Below are positions 45,751-54,987 of a stretch of 64,000 bases of DNA, piece after piece (the stretch's first letter is position 1; each line of letters starts with the position of its first letter). The stretch lies in contig CBDCVP010000021.1 of NCBI GenBank assembly GCA_965223025.1, positions 558,001 to 622,000 on the forward strand, in the 5' to 3' direction. The notes under the pieces were generated by a model that saw only the letters and a program-made list of their open reading frames with translations, did no database searches and was not told where the DNA came from. This DNA is from JABDMH01 sp965223025 (GTDB lineage Bacteria; Bacteroidota; Bacteroidia; Chitinophagales; Saprospiraceae). The translations under genes and the position numbers were made by a program.

Positions 45751-46317
45751 CTATTCAACCTCCACGATCGCCTCGATTTCTACAGCAATATTAAAAGGTA
45801 ATGAACCCATTCCGACTGCGGCCCTTGCATGCTTGCCTCGATCGCCAAAGACCTCGACCATGAGATCTGAAAATCCATTAATTACTGCGGGATGCTCTGT
45901 GAAATTGAGATCTGCATTCACCATTCCCAGGACTTTGACTACGCGTTTTACCTTCTTTAGATCTCCAAGTTCTGCTTTCAATACACCGAGCTGATTGATG
46001 GCCGTTAGCCTTGCCGCTTCATATCCCTGCTCCTTGGTTAAGTCAGCTCCCACTTTACCTTTAATCCAAGAGCCGTCGCTTTTAAGTGGACCTTGACCCG
46101 ACAGAAAAATCAAATCTCCAGTCCGCACAGCACTTACAAAGTTGGCTACAGGTTTTCCAGGAACAGGTAGTTCAATCCCCAATGCTTTAATTTTTGCTTC
46201 TGGATCGTATTCACTTACTTGTGCCATAGCGACCTCACTATCATCAATTTTTTTAGCTGCTTCATTACAACTACCGATCACAAGTATTAGTGCAATTAAA
46301 TAGATGATTTTATTCAT
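45751..46317 (-). CDS. RidA-family lipoprotein
   Basis: This 188-residue protein has a lipoprotein signal (IYLIALILVIGSC), so the RidA domain (about 40-188) would be outside the cytoplasm. The RidA fold is seen in LIFLSGQGPLKSDGSW and in KAELGDLKKVKRVVKVLGMV followed by NPG-like ERA ends (AVGMGSLPFNIAVEIEAIVE). RidA enzymes hydrolyse reactive enamine/imine intermediates of PLP enzymes. The catalytic Arg equivalent of the E. coli site is not clearly visible, so activity is inferred. It is 10 bp downstream of the SelA-like gene. The ATG at 46317 is chosen because it begins the lipoprotein signal. Confidence 0.85.
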   Translation of the reverse strand: MNKIIYLIALILVIGSCNEAAKKIDDSEVAMAQVSEYDPEAKIKALGIELPVPGKPVANFVSAVRTGDLIFLSGQGPLKSDGSWIKGKVGADLTKEQGYEAARLTAINQLGVLKAELGDLKKVKRVVKVLGMVNADLNFTEHPAVINGFSDLMVEVFGDRGKHARAAVGMGSLPFNIAVEIEAIVEVE

Positions 46318-46327
46318 GACTTGATTT

Positions 46328-47542
46328 TTATGCTTTTGAGGCGGTTTCCAATAATGACTTAATTCTTGCTGCCACAATTTGTTCTTCACCCGGGTTCATC
46401 ATCCATGTGGTAATACCGACATGTTCACTGCTACCGACCGTCTGGATGGAGGGATGGCCAAGACGAAGATCTTCTCTAAGCTGCATGGTGGTAGTTTTGA
46501 CGATTTTTTCATTCCATGACAGTTTTAGTGAGGGTACGTGATTTGCGATGTCGGGCACATGGATTTCAGCTTTCACACCATGTACAGAGCTGGCACTGTC
46601 GGCAATATGTTGTATTTGATCGTCCCAGAGTTTCCAGTCCGCTTGATGATCACGGTGCACAAAGTTTTCGACTGCAATCATCATGCCCAAGGTTTCTTCC
46701 TTATTTACTTTCATGCCGCGTCCTACGGTATCACCTCGCGGTGCGGCATTGATTCTTGCCGCGGCGATGAGATCTTTTCTGCCTAGCAAGAGTCCGGCAC
46801 TCTGAGGACCCCGGATACCTTTGCCGCCAGAAAAACACACTAAATCGAATCCCATAGCCGTATATTTCCAGAGATTTTCTACGGGAGGTACATCAGCTGC
46901 ACAATCATTCATTGTTGGCACCCCGTGTTTTTTACCGATTCTGATAAATTCTTCTCGTGACACTTGGCCTTCACCACTATTAAAAAACCACATCATCGCA
47001 GTCTGATCATTAATGGCTGCCTCCAGCTCCGAGGCTGTTTCTACCTCGATGATTTTTACACCGCAGTTTGAAATTGCATGTGCGTAGCCAATTCGATGTG
47101 ATTTTTGCAGGATGACTTCGCTTTTCATGCCTGTTAGGTCGGTGGGTACCCGTCGGGCTTTTTCTGAGTCAGTTCCGGTAAGTACACCTGCCGTTCCGAG
47201 CGTTATGGCAGATGCTGCACCAGCCGTAACAGTAGCTGCTTCACAGCGACATAGCTCTGCAATTCGAGCACCAGCTTTGTCTTGCAGGTCATCAATATTG
47301 ACATAGTGGTTGGAGGCATACATGATAGCATCTAATACTTCTTCCCTCATCAAGCAGCCAGACATAGCGGTATAAGTACCTGCTGCATTGATAAATGTCC
47401 TTACTCCAAGCTCTTGAAAATAGTTTCTTCGCCTCAGTTTGGACTTGGATATGGTGGCAGCACTCAGCGGTATACTGGCAAATAGGCCTCCAACCAATGG
47501 CAGAGATGAGATCGATTTTAGAAGGTCACGACGCTTGATCAT
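46328..47542 (-). CDS. Tat-exported SelA-like PLP enzyme (possible ammonia-lyase or aldolase)
   Basis: This 404-residue PLP enzyme is of the SelA/aminotransferase-class-V-like group. The N-terminus is a twin-arginine signal (KRRDLLKS with a hydrophobic stretch), so it probably acts in the periplasm. The probable PLP lysine is Lys241 in FSGGKGIRGPQSAG; the cofactor-holding Asp is in MNDCAADVPP. True selenocysteine synthase is cytoplasmic, and the SelB-type partners are absent. Members related to DgaE instead act as amino-sugar or amino-acid ammonia-lyases. It is flanked by two RidA genes and followed upstream by an amidohydrolase, which supports a lyase with a reactive product. The substrate is unknown. 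Confidence 0.85.
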   Translation of the reverse strand: MIKRRDLLKSISSLPLVGGLFASIPLSAATISKSKLRRRNYFQELGVRTFINAAGTYTAMSGCLMREEVLDAIMYASNHYVNIDDLQDKAGARIAELCRCEAATVTAGAASAITLGTAGVLTGTDSEKARRVPTDLTGMKSEVILQKSHRIGYAHAISNCGVKIIEVETASELEAAINDQTAMMWFFNSGEGQVSREEFIRIGKKHGVPTMNDCAADVPPVENLWKYTAMGFDLVCFSGGKGIRGPQSAGLLLGRKDLIAAARINAAPRGDTVGRGMKVNKEETLGMMIAVENFVHRDHQADWKLWDDQIQHIADSASSVHGVKAEIHVPDIANHVPSLKLSWNEKIVKTTTMQLREDLRLGHPSIQTVGSSEHVGITTWMMNPGEEQIVAARIKSLLETASKA

Positions 47543-47616
47543 GGTCTTGATATTTAGTGAGAGATGATAAAAAGCATGATATTTTGGAAAAGTAACATCT
47601 GCTAGAATTACAGCCA

Positions 47617-48075
47617 TTAATCCACAGCTGCGATACAATCCATTTCTACCAGTGAGTCACCTGGCACACCTCCATAGGTAGCCACAGTGGTCCTGACCGG
47701 AGGATTGGGACCAAAACGACCTCGAAATACAGCGTTCATGCCATGGTAGTCATTCAGATCATGGAGATAGACATTTACCTTCAGCACTTTATCCATGCTC
47801 GATCCATTTTTTTCAAGCTCTTTTTCCAATTCCTTCAACACATGGTCAGTATGGGCAGCAATGTCCCCTTCAAAATGAGCACCTTTTCCAGCAATGTAAA
47901 GGGTGTTCCCATGTTTGACCGCACCAGAAAAGAGTGGGATGTCCTGATCTTTTACGATGTCTCCGACTACCACCTTATCAGAGGGGCTTGCAGCTATGGC
48001 CTTGGTGGCACCAATCCCAAACATTGCAGTGACAGCTGCTCCCAGCTTTTTGAATACTGTTCTTCGATTAGTCAT
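47617..48075 (-). CDS. Tat-exported RidA-family protein
   Basis: This 152-residue protein carries its own twin-arginine signal (NRRTVFKKLG followed by a hydrophobic stretch to about residue 30). A RidA domain follows with LYIAGKGAHFEGDIAAHTDH and KVNVYLHDLNDYHGMNAVF, ending PPVRTTVATYGGVPGDSLVE. The Arg in PPVRTTV occupies the position of the conserved catalytic Arg. It is a second, separately exported imine-handling protein next to the SelA-like gene. The family call is firm; pairing with the lyase is inferred from context. Confidence 0.88.
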   Translation of the reverse strand: MTNRRTVFKKLGAAVTAMFGIGATKAIAASPSDKVVVGDIVKDQDIPLFSGAVKHGNTLYIAGKGAHFEGDIAAHTDHVLKELEKELEKNGSSMDKVLKVNVYLHDLNDYHGMNAVFRGRFGPNPPVRTTVATYGGVPGDSLVEMDCIAAVD

Positions 48076-48230
48076 AAGAATGAAAGATTTTTACAATGAA
48101 ATGAACGATAAAGGATTCCTGAGAAATGTTGCCTAAATTACTAAAAATGGATGCTCCATCAAACCTTTTGGGTCAAGGTTTCCTTGGTCATCCATGCGAT
48201 GTTGAATACCAAGTCTGCAAAAAGATTCAC

Positions 48231-49475
48231 TTAATGTCTCGATTCCCAGACGGAACGTGAGATCCCATTGAGATCCCACACTACCGTCCCATCTCGTAGT
48301 GTGAGTTCACAAATGATTTTTCTAGATCCCGGTCGCATATATCGGTTGGTATCCACAAAACCAAAGTCTCCTTCGATGACTCTGAGCAGTGTGACGTCAG
48401 CGCCAGCACCCACACTGAGATGACCAAGTTCTTCCCTGTGAATCACCTGTGCAGGCTTCCAGGTAGACGCACGGATGATCTCGGGCATAGTTAGTCCCAG
48501 ATTTAGAAACTTAGACATGACATTGTTCATGTTTTTCATACCTCCATTCATGCTGCCGGTATGGAGATCAGTGCTGATGGTATTTGGTTTTAGTCCTTGG
48601 GCGATCGCAGGTACGGCCTGATCCCAGGTAAAACTCCCACCACCATGGCCCACATCCATAATGATACCCCTTTCTTGTGCAGGCAGCGAGTAAGGTTCTA
48701 GCTTGCCCGTTTTCTGATCCACCACATGCATCCGGTTTCTCGTCTGTCCATAGCAATGAGTAAATATGTCACCGGGGCGCAGTTTTTCCATAAACAAGGT
48801 CTCTAATGAGAGGGGAGGATCATGAGCGCCGAAATCCACCATAACAGGGATGTTCGCTTGACGACCAGCTTCCACAGCGCGCTCTACGGGGGTCCATTCC
48901 GGACCGTAATAATGAGCTACCTTGACTCCCACTATATGCTCAGGATATTTCAAAGCTTCCAGCGCAGTGAGTTTGGCATCCATATCCGCCAAATTCTGCT
49001 CCACAGCTCCACCCGCCATGCCCGATCCCACAATATTGAGAAAAGAAAGTACTCGGGTCTTGGAATGATCAATGGTTTGTACCTTAAATGTGCGGAAGTT
49101 TTTCCACCCGGCACCTCCCACGTCGACGACGGTGGTGACACCGGCTCGAAAAACAAACCCATCTGGCGGCAAAGCAGAATAACCATTGCTCAAATAAGAA
49201 TCTTCCTCGGTACCATAAAAATGATGGCCGTGTATGTCAATCAGACCTGGTACCACGTACATGCCCCGGGCATCTATTACCTGAAATATGCCATCGGCAG
49301 AAATCTCCGGCGCCACTCGGAGCACTTTGCCGTCATCAATGGTGACATCCATAATGCCATCGATATTATTTTTTGGGTCGATCACATGTCCCCCCTTGAT
49401 CAAGAGGTCGACTTGTTGAGCATACACCCAGCTTGTGATCATGGCAAAGAAAAGAACTTGACAAATTTTTCTCAT
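48231..49475 (-). CDS. exported amidohydrolase/deacetylase-type metallohydrolase
   Basis: This 414-residue enzyme of the amidohydrolase superfamily has a signal peptide (FFAMITSWVYAQ). A dihydroorotase-like TIM barrel shows the HxH site in GLIDIHGHHF, a carbamylated-lysine candidate in VGVKVAHYYG, a His in FTHCYGQ and the metal-binding Asp in STDLHTGS. This group (EF_0837-like) is found beside SelA-like enzymes in other bacteria and may remove acyl groups from amino compounds. Here it would act outside the cytoplasm, upstream of the PLP enzyme in the pathway. It is 155 bp upstream of the RidA gene in the same direction. Confidence 0.86.
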   Translation of the reverse strand: MRKICQVLFFAMITSWVYAQQVDLLIKGGHVIDPKNNIDGIMDVTIDDGKVLRVAPEISADGIFQVIDARGMYVVPGLIDIHGHHFYGTEEDSYLSNGYSALPPDGFVFRAGVTTVVDVGGAGWKNFRTFKVQTIDHSKTRVLSFLNIVGSGMAGGAVEQNLADMDAKLTALEALKYPEHIVGVKVAHYYGPEWTPVERAVEAGRQANIPVMVDFGAHDPPLSLETLFMEKLRPGDIFTHCYGQTRNRMHVVDQKTGKLEPYSLPAQERGIIMDVGHGGGSFTWDQAVPAIAQGLKPNTISTDLHTGSMNGGMKNMNNVMSKFLNLGLTMPEIIRASTWKPAQVIHREELGHLSVGAGADVTLLRVIEGDFGFVDTNRYMRPGSRKIICELTLRDGTVVWDLNGISRSVWESRH

Positions 49476-49499
49476 GACTGTTGATTATTCCGTGAAATT

Positions 49500-50402
49500 T
49501 TAATGTGATTGCATCATCTTGAAAGCTCTCCCAGGATACATCGTCCTAAAAGTCTCAATACAGCCCCGGTCTTGTAGGGTGACATAGCAGGTCTGTCCAT
49601 CAAGGCCACCAAAGGCGATGTTTGAAGGTTTCTTTCCCTTAAGCACCACCTCATGGAGTAATGCTCCGGATGGCGAAAGAATGACCACTGTTCCTTTCCC
49701 ATGCCTGGTTACAAATAGGTTGCCCTTTGCATCGCATCGCATGCCGTCCATGCCAAAGTCTGTAAACTCATGGATGACTCTTTTGTTGGAAACATTTTTC
49801 TCTAAATCCAGGTCGTAAGCCCAGACCTTGCGTTGCACACTTTCATTGACGTACAAAGTCTGTTCGTCAGGACTAACTTCTACACCGTTTGTAGTGCCCA
49901 TATTGGCCTCCAGACGTGTGCTGGTACCGTCGGGATCAATGCGCCATAAATTGCCTGTTCCTTCCTTCCAATTTGGATCACTGGCAAACAAAGTGCGGTC
50001 GACACAGATGGCCAAATCGTTCGGCTGATTCATCTCTGCATTATGCATGTACACCGATATGTCCTTGCTTCGAGGGTCGATTTTGAGCACATTGTGATTT
50101 GTGTAATCGGCGATATAGAGGAATCCCTGGTCATCTATTCGTATGCCGTTTCCGATGCTGCCATCTGGTAAATGGACAAAGACCGAAGCATGCCCTTCTT
50201 GAGTGACCATTCCGATGGTTCCCTGATCAGCGAAATTAACTGCGTAGATGTTGCCGTCCCTGTCTACAGCCGGGCCTTCAATGCCGCTTGTGAAGCCATC
50301 GACGCTGGTAAAATCTTTGGGCTTATAAATATCATCATGCTGACAACTGGTTCGGGAGGAGGTTAGTGCGAAAAGTAGGGAAATCATCAAGTACTTAAAC
50401 AT
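49500..50402 (-). CDS. SMP-30/gluconolactonase-like lipoprotein
   Basis: This 300-residue six-bladed beta-propeller of the SMP-30/gluconolactonase/LRE family has a leader ending in Cys (SSRTSC). The metal-binding pattern is seen in SGIEGPAVDRDGNIYAV, LPDGSIGNGIRIDDQGFLYI, MNQPNDLAI and NGVEVSPDEQTLYVNE. Such enzymes hydrolyse sugar or amino-sugar lactones with Ca or Zn. It is the first gene of the catabolic cluster and lies 24 bp upstream of the amidohydrolase gene. Confidence 0.9.
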   Translation of the reverse strand: MFKYLMISLLFALTSSRTSCQHDDIYKPKDFTSVDGFTSGIEGPAVDRDGNIYAVNFADQGTIGMVTQEGHASVFVHLPDGSIGNGIRIDDQGFLYIADYTNHNVLKIDPRSKDISVYMHNAEMNQPNDLAICVDRTLFASDPNWKEGTGNLWRIDPDGTSTRLEANMGTTNGVEVSPDEQTLYVNESVQRKVWAYDLDLEKNVSNKRVIHEFTDFGMDGMRCDAKGNLFVTRHGKGTVVILSPSGALLHEVVLKGKKPSNIAFGGLDGQTCYVTLQDRGCIETFRTMYPGRAFKMMQSH

Positions 50403-50494
50403 GCAGCATTCTTTGAACCCTTAAAATAACAAATTCACGATGTTCCAATCCAGTATTCCATCAAACTTCGAGGATAAAGGGTGATGATGCAGAC

Positions 50495-52339
50495 TTATGG
50501 ATCGATTGCCGGACTGGAAGATAGCTTCTTGCCCAGATACACCAGCACATCGCCATTCTTGAATGCCAGCTCACTCAGATCGTTGGGAATAATCTGTATG
50601 TGATGGCCCTTGGTCCAAACAAATAGCGGAATGCTGCTCTTGTCTTTACGAAGACCTGCCAGGATTTGCAGCATTTCATCCATGGAGTCAATGGCTGCTT
50701 CGTGGATCTGAGGATAGTCTCGAGCGGCATCTAGGAGTGTCAGATGGTCATCGAAGGGTGGAAAGTATGGGATGTTTTTACTCTCCAGATCCTGGGGATT
50801 AAAGGTGGTACTGATTTGGTATCTACCTCCCTTGGCAAAGTACTTACCATACTCTCGGCATGCATAGCTGTTAACTTCAGCACTACCAGTGAGTGCGAAT
50901 AAGTACGACATGTTTTGCAAGGCGATTTGGCTGGGAATATCATCGTGAAAAACATCGGCCTTGATGGCCTCTAGTCCATCTTCTTGCGCTTTTAGGATGT
51001 TTTCTGCATTGACATCAATAAGCACCACAGATTTATCTTTGCTTTCCAAATACTGACCGATAAGGCGTGCGGGTAGTCTGGCACCGAGCACCAAGACTCC
51101 CTCATGGCTCTTGAGCATCACATTCAGCAATTTGGCCAAGGGTCGAGTGGCCGTAGCTGTGAGCAAGACCGTTCCCAAAACCACCATAAAAACCAGGGGT
51201 GTGATGTACTCCGCATCGGCCACATGTTCATTGACTAGCCGGAGTCCAAATAATGAGGCGATGCCGGCTGCCACGATTCCCCTCGGACCGACAAATGAAA
51301 TCAGCAGTTTTTCATTCATAGTGAGATTGGATCCACGGGTACTCAAGAATACTCCAAGCGGTCGCAACACCAAGATCACCACCGCAAGCAGTGCAAAGCT
51401 CTTCCAGTTATTGAGCAGATAGAGGTCTTCGAGGTTGATGTGAGCAGCAAGTATGATAAAAAGAATCGATATTAATAGCACGCTAAGAGATTCTTTAAAA
51501 TCCAGTATGTCGCGCAATTTTGGCATATCGAGGTTGCCCAAAACGGTACCCATGACAACGACAGCCAGCAGTCCGGATTCTTCCGCCACGGCATCAGAAA
51601 ATACAAAGACACCCAGTACCAAAGCCAGTGTAACTACATTCAGCAGGAATTGAGGAATCAAGTCTTTCTTCACCAGGTAAAAGAGAAAAAAGCCTGCGAT
51701 AGCTCCCATGGCAAGACCGATTAAGACAATCTCCGTAAAAGAAAGCAGTGCATGAGAGGTGAAGGAAATGGCTCCACTATTAGAGATGATAAACTCAAAG
51801 ACAAGTACAGATACAAATGCACCGATGGGATCTATGACAATGCCTTCCCACTTTAATGTAGTAGAGATGTTTTTCTTGAGTGGAATATTTTGAAGGATCG
51901 GAGCGATTACGGTCGGTCCAGTGACAATGATCAGCGCACCGATCAAAAAGGCTACGTTGGGGTTGAGGTCCAAGAGGAAGTAGACCGTGAGGCCCGCTCC
52001 TAAGAATGTCACAAAAGAACCCAAACTAATCAGCCTTATGATGACGGGTCCGAGGCCCTTGATTTCTTTGCGCTTCAAGGTGAGTCCTCCTTCAAATAGG
52101 ATGATGCCAATCGATAGCGACACAAAATAGAAAAAGTACTTTTCTGGAAAAATACCGACACCCAAAACTGGATCGTAGATGGGCTCAAGCCACTTTTCAC
52201 CGCCAGGGGTCCATAAGGTGGAGATCGGACCCACCAGCAGACCTAGGAGAATCAACGGCAAGATGGCGGGCAGCTTCAATTTCCAAGAAAGCCATTGGGC
52301 TCCTATACCTAATATGATGATACCCGCTAGTTCTACCAT
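50495..52339 (-). CDS. cation:proton antiporter (CPA1-type) with TrkA-N-like domain
   Basis: This 614-residue inner-membrane antiporter has about twelve hydrophobic helices (1-400), with GIILFEGGLTLK, VTGPTVIAPILQ and VGPRGIVAAGIASLFG, typical of NhaP/KefB-like antiporters. A C-terminal NAD-binding-like segment (about 405-560, GVLVLGARLPARLIGQYLE) resembles the TrkA-N regulatory domain, with the acidic motif VVLIDVNAENI. It would exchange Na or K for H. The gene stands alone between the SMP-30 gene and recQ. Confidence 0.9.
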   Translation of the reverse strand: MVELAGIIILGIGAQWLSWKLKLPAILPLILLGLLVGPISTLWTPGGEKWLEPIYDPVLGVGIFPEKYFFYFVSLSIGIILFEGGLTLKRKEIKGLGPVIIRLISLGSFVTFLGAGLTVYFLLDLNPNVAFLIGALIIVTGPTVIAPILQNIPLKKNISTTLKWEGIVIDPIGAFVSVLVFEFIISNSGAISFTSHALLSFTEIVLIGLAMGAIAGFFLFYLVKKDLIPQFLLNVVTLALVLGVFVFSDAVAEESGLLAVVVMGTVLGNLDMPKLRDILDFKESLSVLLISILFIILAAHINLEDLYLLNNWKSFALLAVVILVLRPLGVFLSTRGSNLTMNEKLLISFVGPRGIVAAGIASLFGLRLVNEHVADAEYITPLVFMVVLGTVLLTATATRPLAKLLNVMLKSHEGVLVLGARLPARLIGQYLESKDKSVVLIDVNAENILKAQEDGLEAIKADVFHDDIPSQIALQNMSYLFALTGSAEVNSYACREYGKYFAKGGRYQISTTFNPQDLESKNIPYFPPFDDHLTLLDAARDYPQIHEAAIDSMDEMLQILAGLRKDKSSIPLFVWTKGHHIQIIPNDLSELAFKNGDVLVYLGKKLSSSPAIDP

Positions 52340-52407
52340 GCAGTTGAAAGACGTTTTTGTAGGGCTAAAAATAGAACTATATCGGTCAATGACGAGATCC
52401 CAGTAGC

Positions 52408-54264
52408 TTAGTTTGTGATGGACTGGTCATATTCAAGCAGGCATTTTAGAAATGCTGCACCATATTTATTGAGTTTGTAGTCACCAACACCTGAGATCCG
52501 GTGCATACCAGCAAGGTCCTGAGGTCTTTGTGCCGACATTCGTTGCAGGACCTTATCTGCAAAGACGATGTAAGCGGGTACGCTTTCCTCATCCGCGATC
52601 TGCTTGCGCAGTGTTCGCAGTTGATCAAATAGTGCTTGATCATACCCATCCTCACTTGGTTCCGGAAGGAGTGTCTGCTGCTTTGGTTGGACACCTTTCG
52701 GTCTCGATAGATGGATGGTGAGACTTCCCCCGACTACATCACTCCCTAAGCGAGTGATTTTAAGCACTGAATGCTGAGTATAATCGATTTCGAGTAAGCC
52801 CTGGTTCACCAGTTGGGTGATATACATGATCCACGCAAAGCGGGGTATGGATCTGCCCACGCCATAACTCGGCAAGTGGTTTAGACCGGCTTGCATGACC
52901 TCTTTCCGTCCGGAAGCTCTCAATGCATCGACCAGTAGATGCATTCCGATTTTTTCTCCTGCTTCCTTGCAAATTTGTAGGGCCATTTTAGCGTACTTGG
53001 TACCGTCAAACAATTGTGGAGGATGTGTGCAAATATCACAGTGACCGCAGGGTTTATTTCGGTATTCACCAAAATAATTGAGAATAAGATTGGTCCGACA
53101 ACTGGTAGCTTGTGTGAACTCCCATATGCGATCAAGTTTGAGTCGCTGCACATGCTTAAAGGTCTCATGGGCATCACTTTCATCGATGAATCTTCGGAAA
53201 ACACTGATGTCATGATAGCTATAAAAGAGCATAGCTTCGGCCTGTGCTCCATCTCGTCCTGCCCTGCCGATCTCTTGGTAGTAACTTTCGATGTTCTTCG
53301 GCAAGTTGTAGTGGATAACCCATCGGATGTTTGACTTGTCGATGCCCATCCCAAAGGCGATGGTCGCGCAGATGATTTGAATTTCATCCCTCTGAAAGGC
53401 CTCCTGTACTTGCTTTTTCATCGGGACCTCAATCCGAGCATGATAGTGGGCAGCATTGAAACCTCGATTTCGCAATTGTTCTGCCAATTGCATCGTACTC
53501 TTGCGACTTAGACAATAGATGATACCGGCATGTGAACGATGTTGATCGAGAAACTGAACAATCTGTTGCAGGCGTTTCTGTCCTGGCTGCACCCTAATAT
53601 TAATGTTCTTCCTCTCAAAGCTAGAAAGGAAGACTCGTGGATTCTGCAGGTCCAATTGTTTGGTGATATCTAGCTGAGTGGCTTTGTCTGCCGTCGCGGT
53701 CAGCGCCATAAACGGAGTGTTGGGCAGTTGATTACGCAGCCCCTTTAACGCGGCATATTCTGGCCTGAAATCATTGCCCCAGATCGAAACACAATGTGCC
53801 TCGTCGATCGCTACCAATGCCACCTCTTTTTTGCCAATATACTGTAGGAATGCGGCAGTCATGGCTTTTTCCGGAGAGATGTAGAGGAGTTTTAAGACGC
53901 CAGAATCCAGATCTTTAAGTATCTCCCTTTTTTCCCTGGAGTTCTGAGTACTGTTGACAAATGCAGCCATGACGCCATTGGCTCGCAGTGCTTTCACCTG
54001 ATCTTCCATAAGTGCGATGAGTGGAGAGATCACCAGTGTCAATCCAGTTGATGCCAGGGCAGGGATCTGAAAGCATAGAGATTTGCCGCCACCGGTAGGC
54101 ATAATGACCAGGCTGTCTTTACCCGACAAGGCATGCACCACGATGTCTTCTTGTTGATCCCTAAAGGAAGGGTATCCAAAGACTTGTTGTAGAATGGCAT
54201 GGATCGTGCCTGCAGATCTACTAGCGGGTAGGCAGCATCCATCATGTTCGGGACTCAATGACAT
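52408..54264 (-). CDS. recQ: ATP-dependent DNA helicase RecQ
   Basis: This 618-residue helicase unwinds branched DNA in recombination and repair. Walker A is seen in MPTGGGKSLCFQ, DEAH in IDEAHCVSIWGNDFRPEY and motif VI in QEIGRAGRDG. A zinc-binding RQC region follows with CGHCDIC, then a winged helix (about 430-515) and a C-terminal HRDC domain (about 540-618). The length (610) matches the family. It is read alone, with 315 bp between its start and the next gene. Confidence 0.96.
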   Translation of the reverse strand: MSLSPEHDGCCLPASRSAGTIHAILQQVFGYPSFRDQQEDIVVHALSGKDSLVIMPTGGGKSLCFQIPALASTGLTLVISPLIALMEDQVKALRANGVMAAFVNSTQNSREKREILKDLDSGVLKLLYISPEKAMTAAFLQYIGKKEVALVAIDEAHCVSIWGNDFRPEYAALKGLRNQLPNTPFMALTATADKATQLDITKQLDLQNPRVFLSSFERKNINIRVQPGQKRLQQIVQFLDQHRSHAGIIYCLSRKSTMQLAEQLRNRGFNAAHYHARIEVPMKKQVQEAFQRDEIQIICATIAFGMGIDKSNIRWVIHYNLPKNIESYYQEIGRAGRDGAQAEAMLFYSYHDISVFRRFIDESDAHETFKHVQRLKLDRIWEFTQATSCRTNLILNYFGEYRNKPCGHCDICTHPPQLFDGTKYAKMALQICKEAGEKIGMHLLVDALRASGRKEVMQAGLNHLPSYGVGRSIPRFAWIMYITQLVNQGLLEIDYTQHSVLKITRLGSDVVGGSLTIHLSRPKGVQPKQQTLLPEPSEDGYDQALFDQLRTLRKQIADEESVPAYIVFADKVLQRMSAQRPQDLAGMHRISGVGDYKLNKYGAAFLKCLLEYDQSITN

Positions 54265-54579
54265 GGTGATAAGTAAGTAAAAATTTTGCGATTTGAAAAG
54301 AAAATGTTAGGAATAGTGTGAGATTGAGTACATTTAGACGGCAGCACATGCGTGGAAGGATCGCTAAGGATTCGGAGGCCACTTCAAAATGAAACCCCCA
54401 CTTGGGCCAGTCACCAGGCATCAATCAACACAGGCAAGTCAGACATTGGACATCCATTTGCTACAGCTGCCCAACTTTTGCGAACGGGAACTTTCGCTGT
54501 CACCAACTTTGATTACACTAAACCACCTTAACAAAATGGAGATTAAAGCGTTCAATAGATTACGACTGTTAAATTTTCT
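54265..54579. other. intergenic region of 315 bp between divergent genes
   Basis: The region holds the leaders of recQ (minus) and the lipoprotein gene (plus). No TAnnTTTG element, repeat, RNA gene or coding frame is convincing. Confidence 0.5.
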
Positions 54580-54987
54580 ATGACGGACCTCCCCATACCA
54601 CACTCCCTTATTCTGTGTCTTCTGATTACCATGGTCGCATGCCATAGTAGGATTACTGAATCAGCAGATCGTCCATCCCTTGACTTAGTGGCCAAAAGAC
54701 TGTATAGCGACGATTATCGAGTCGTTGAAAATGAATCGAAAGATTTTGCACTCATCACCAAGCCTGTGCAGATAAGGACTAATGATGCTTTTCCAACGCT
54801 GTCATTCTCCGTTTATGATGTAGTCAATGATTCAGTCGTTTATCAAAGCACCATCGCTAGAGGTAAGGTAGCCTGGCATGATGATCGGCAGGTCATCTTC
54901 GAATCTGTACCAGGTCGGGCTGAAAACCTACCCGTACGACGGATTTATCACGTTGAAACAAGAAAACTAGGTACCCTTGATGAATAG
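54580..54987 (+). CDS. unrecognised small lipoprotein
   Basis: This 135-residue protein begins with a lipoprotein signal (SLILCLLITMVAC). A mixed alpha/beta domain of about 110 residues follows, with paired strands such as FALITKPVQIRTNDAF and VAWHDDRQVIFESV. I recognise no family. Its stop overlaps the start of the next gene by 8 bp, so it may assist that large secreted protein, for example as a chaperone or anchor. Confidence 0.6.
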   Translation: MTDLPIPHSLILCLLITMVACHSRITESADRPSLDLVAKRLYSDDYRVVENESKDFALITKPVQIRTNDAFPTLSFSVYDVVNDSVVYQSTIARGKVAWHDDRQVIFESVPGRAENLPVRRIYHVETRKLGTLDE

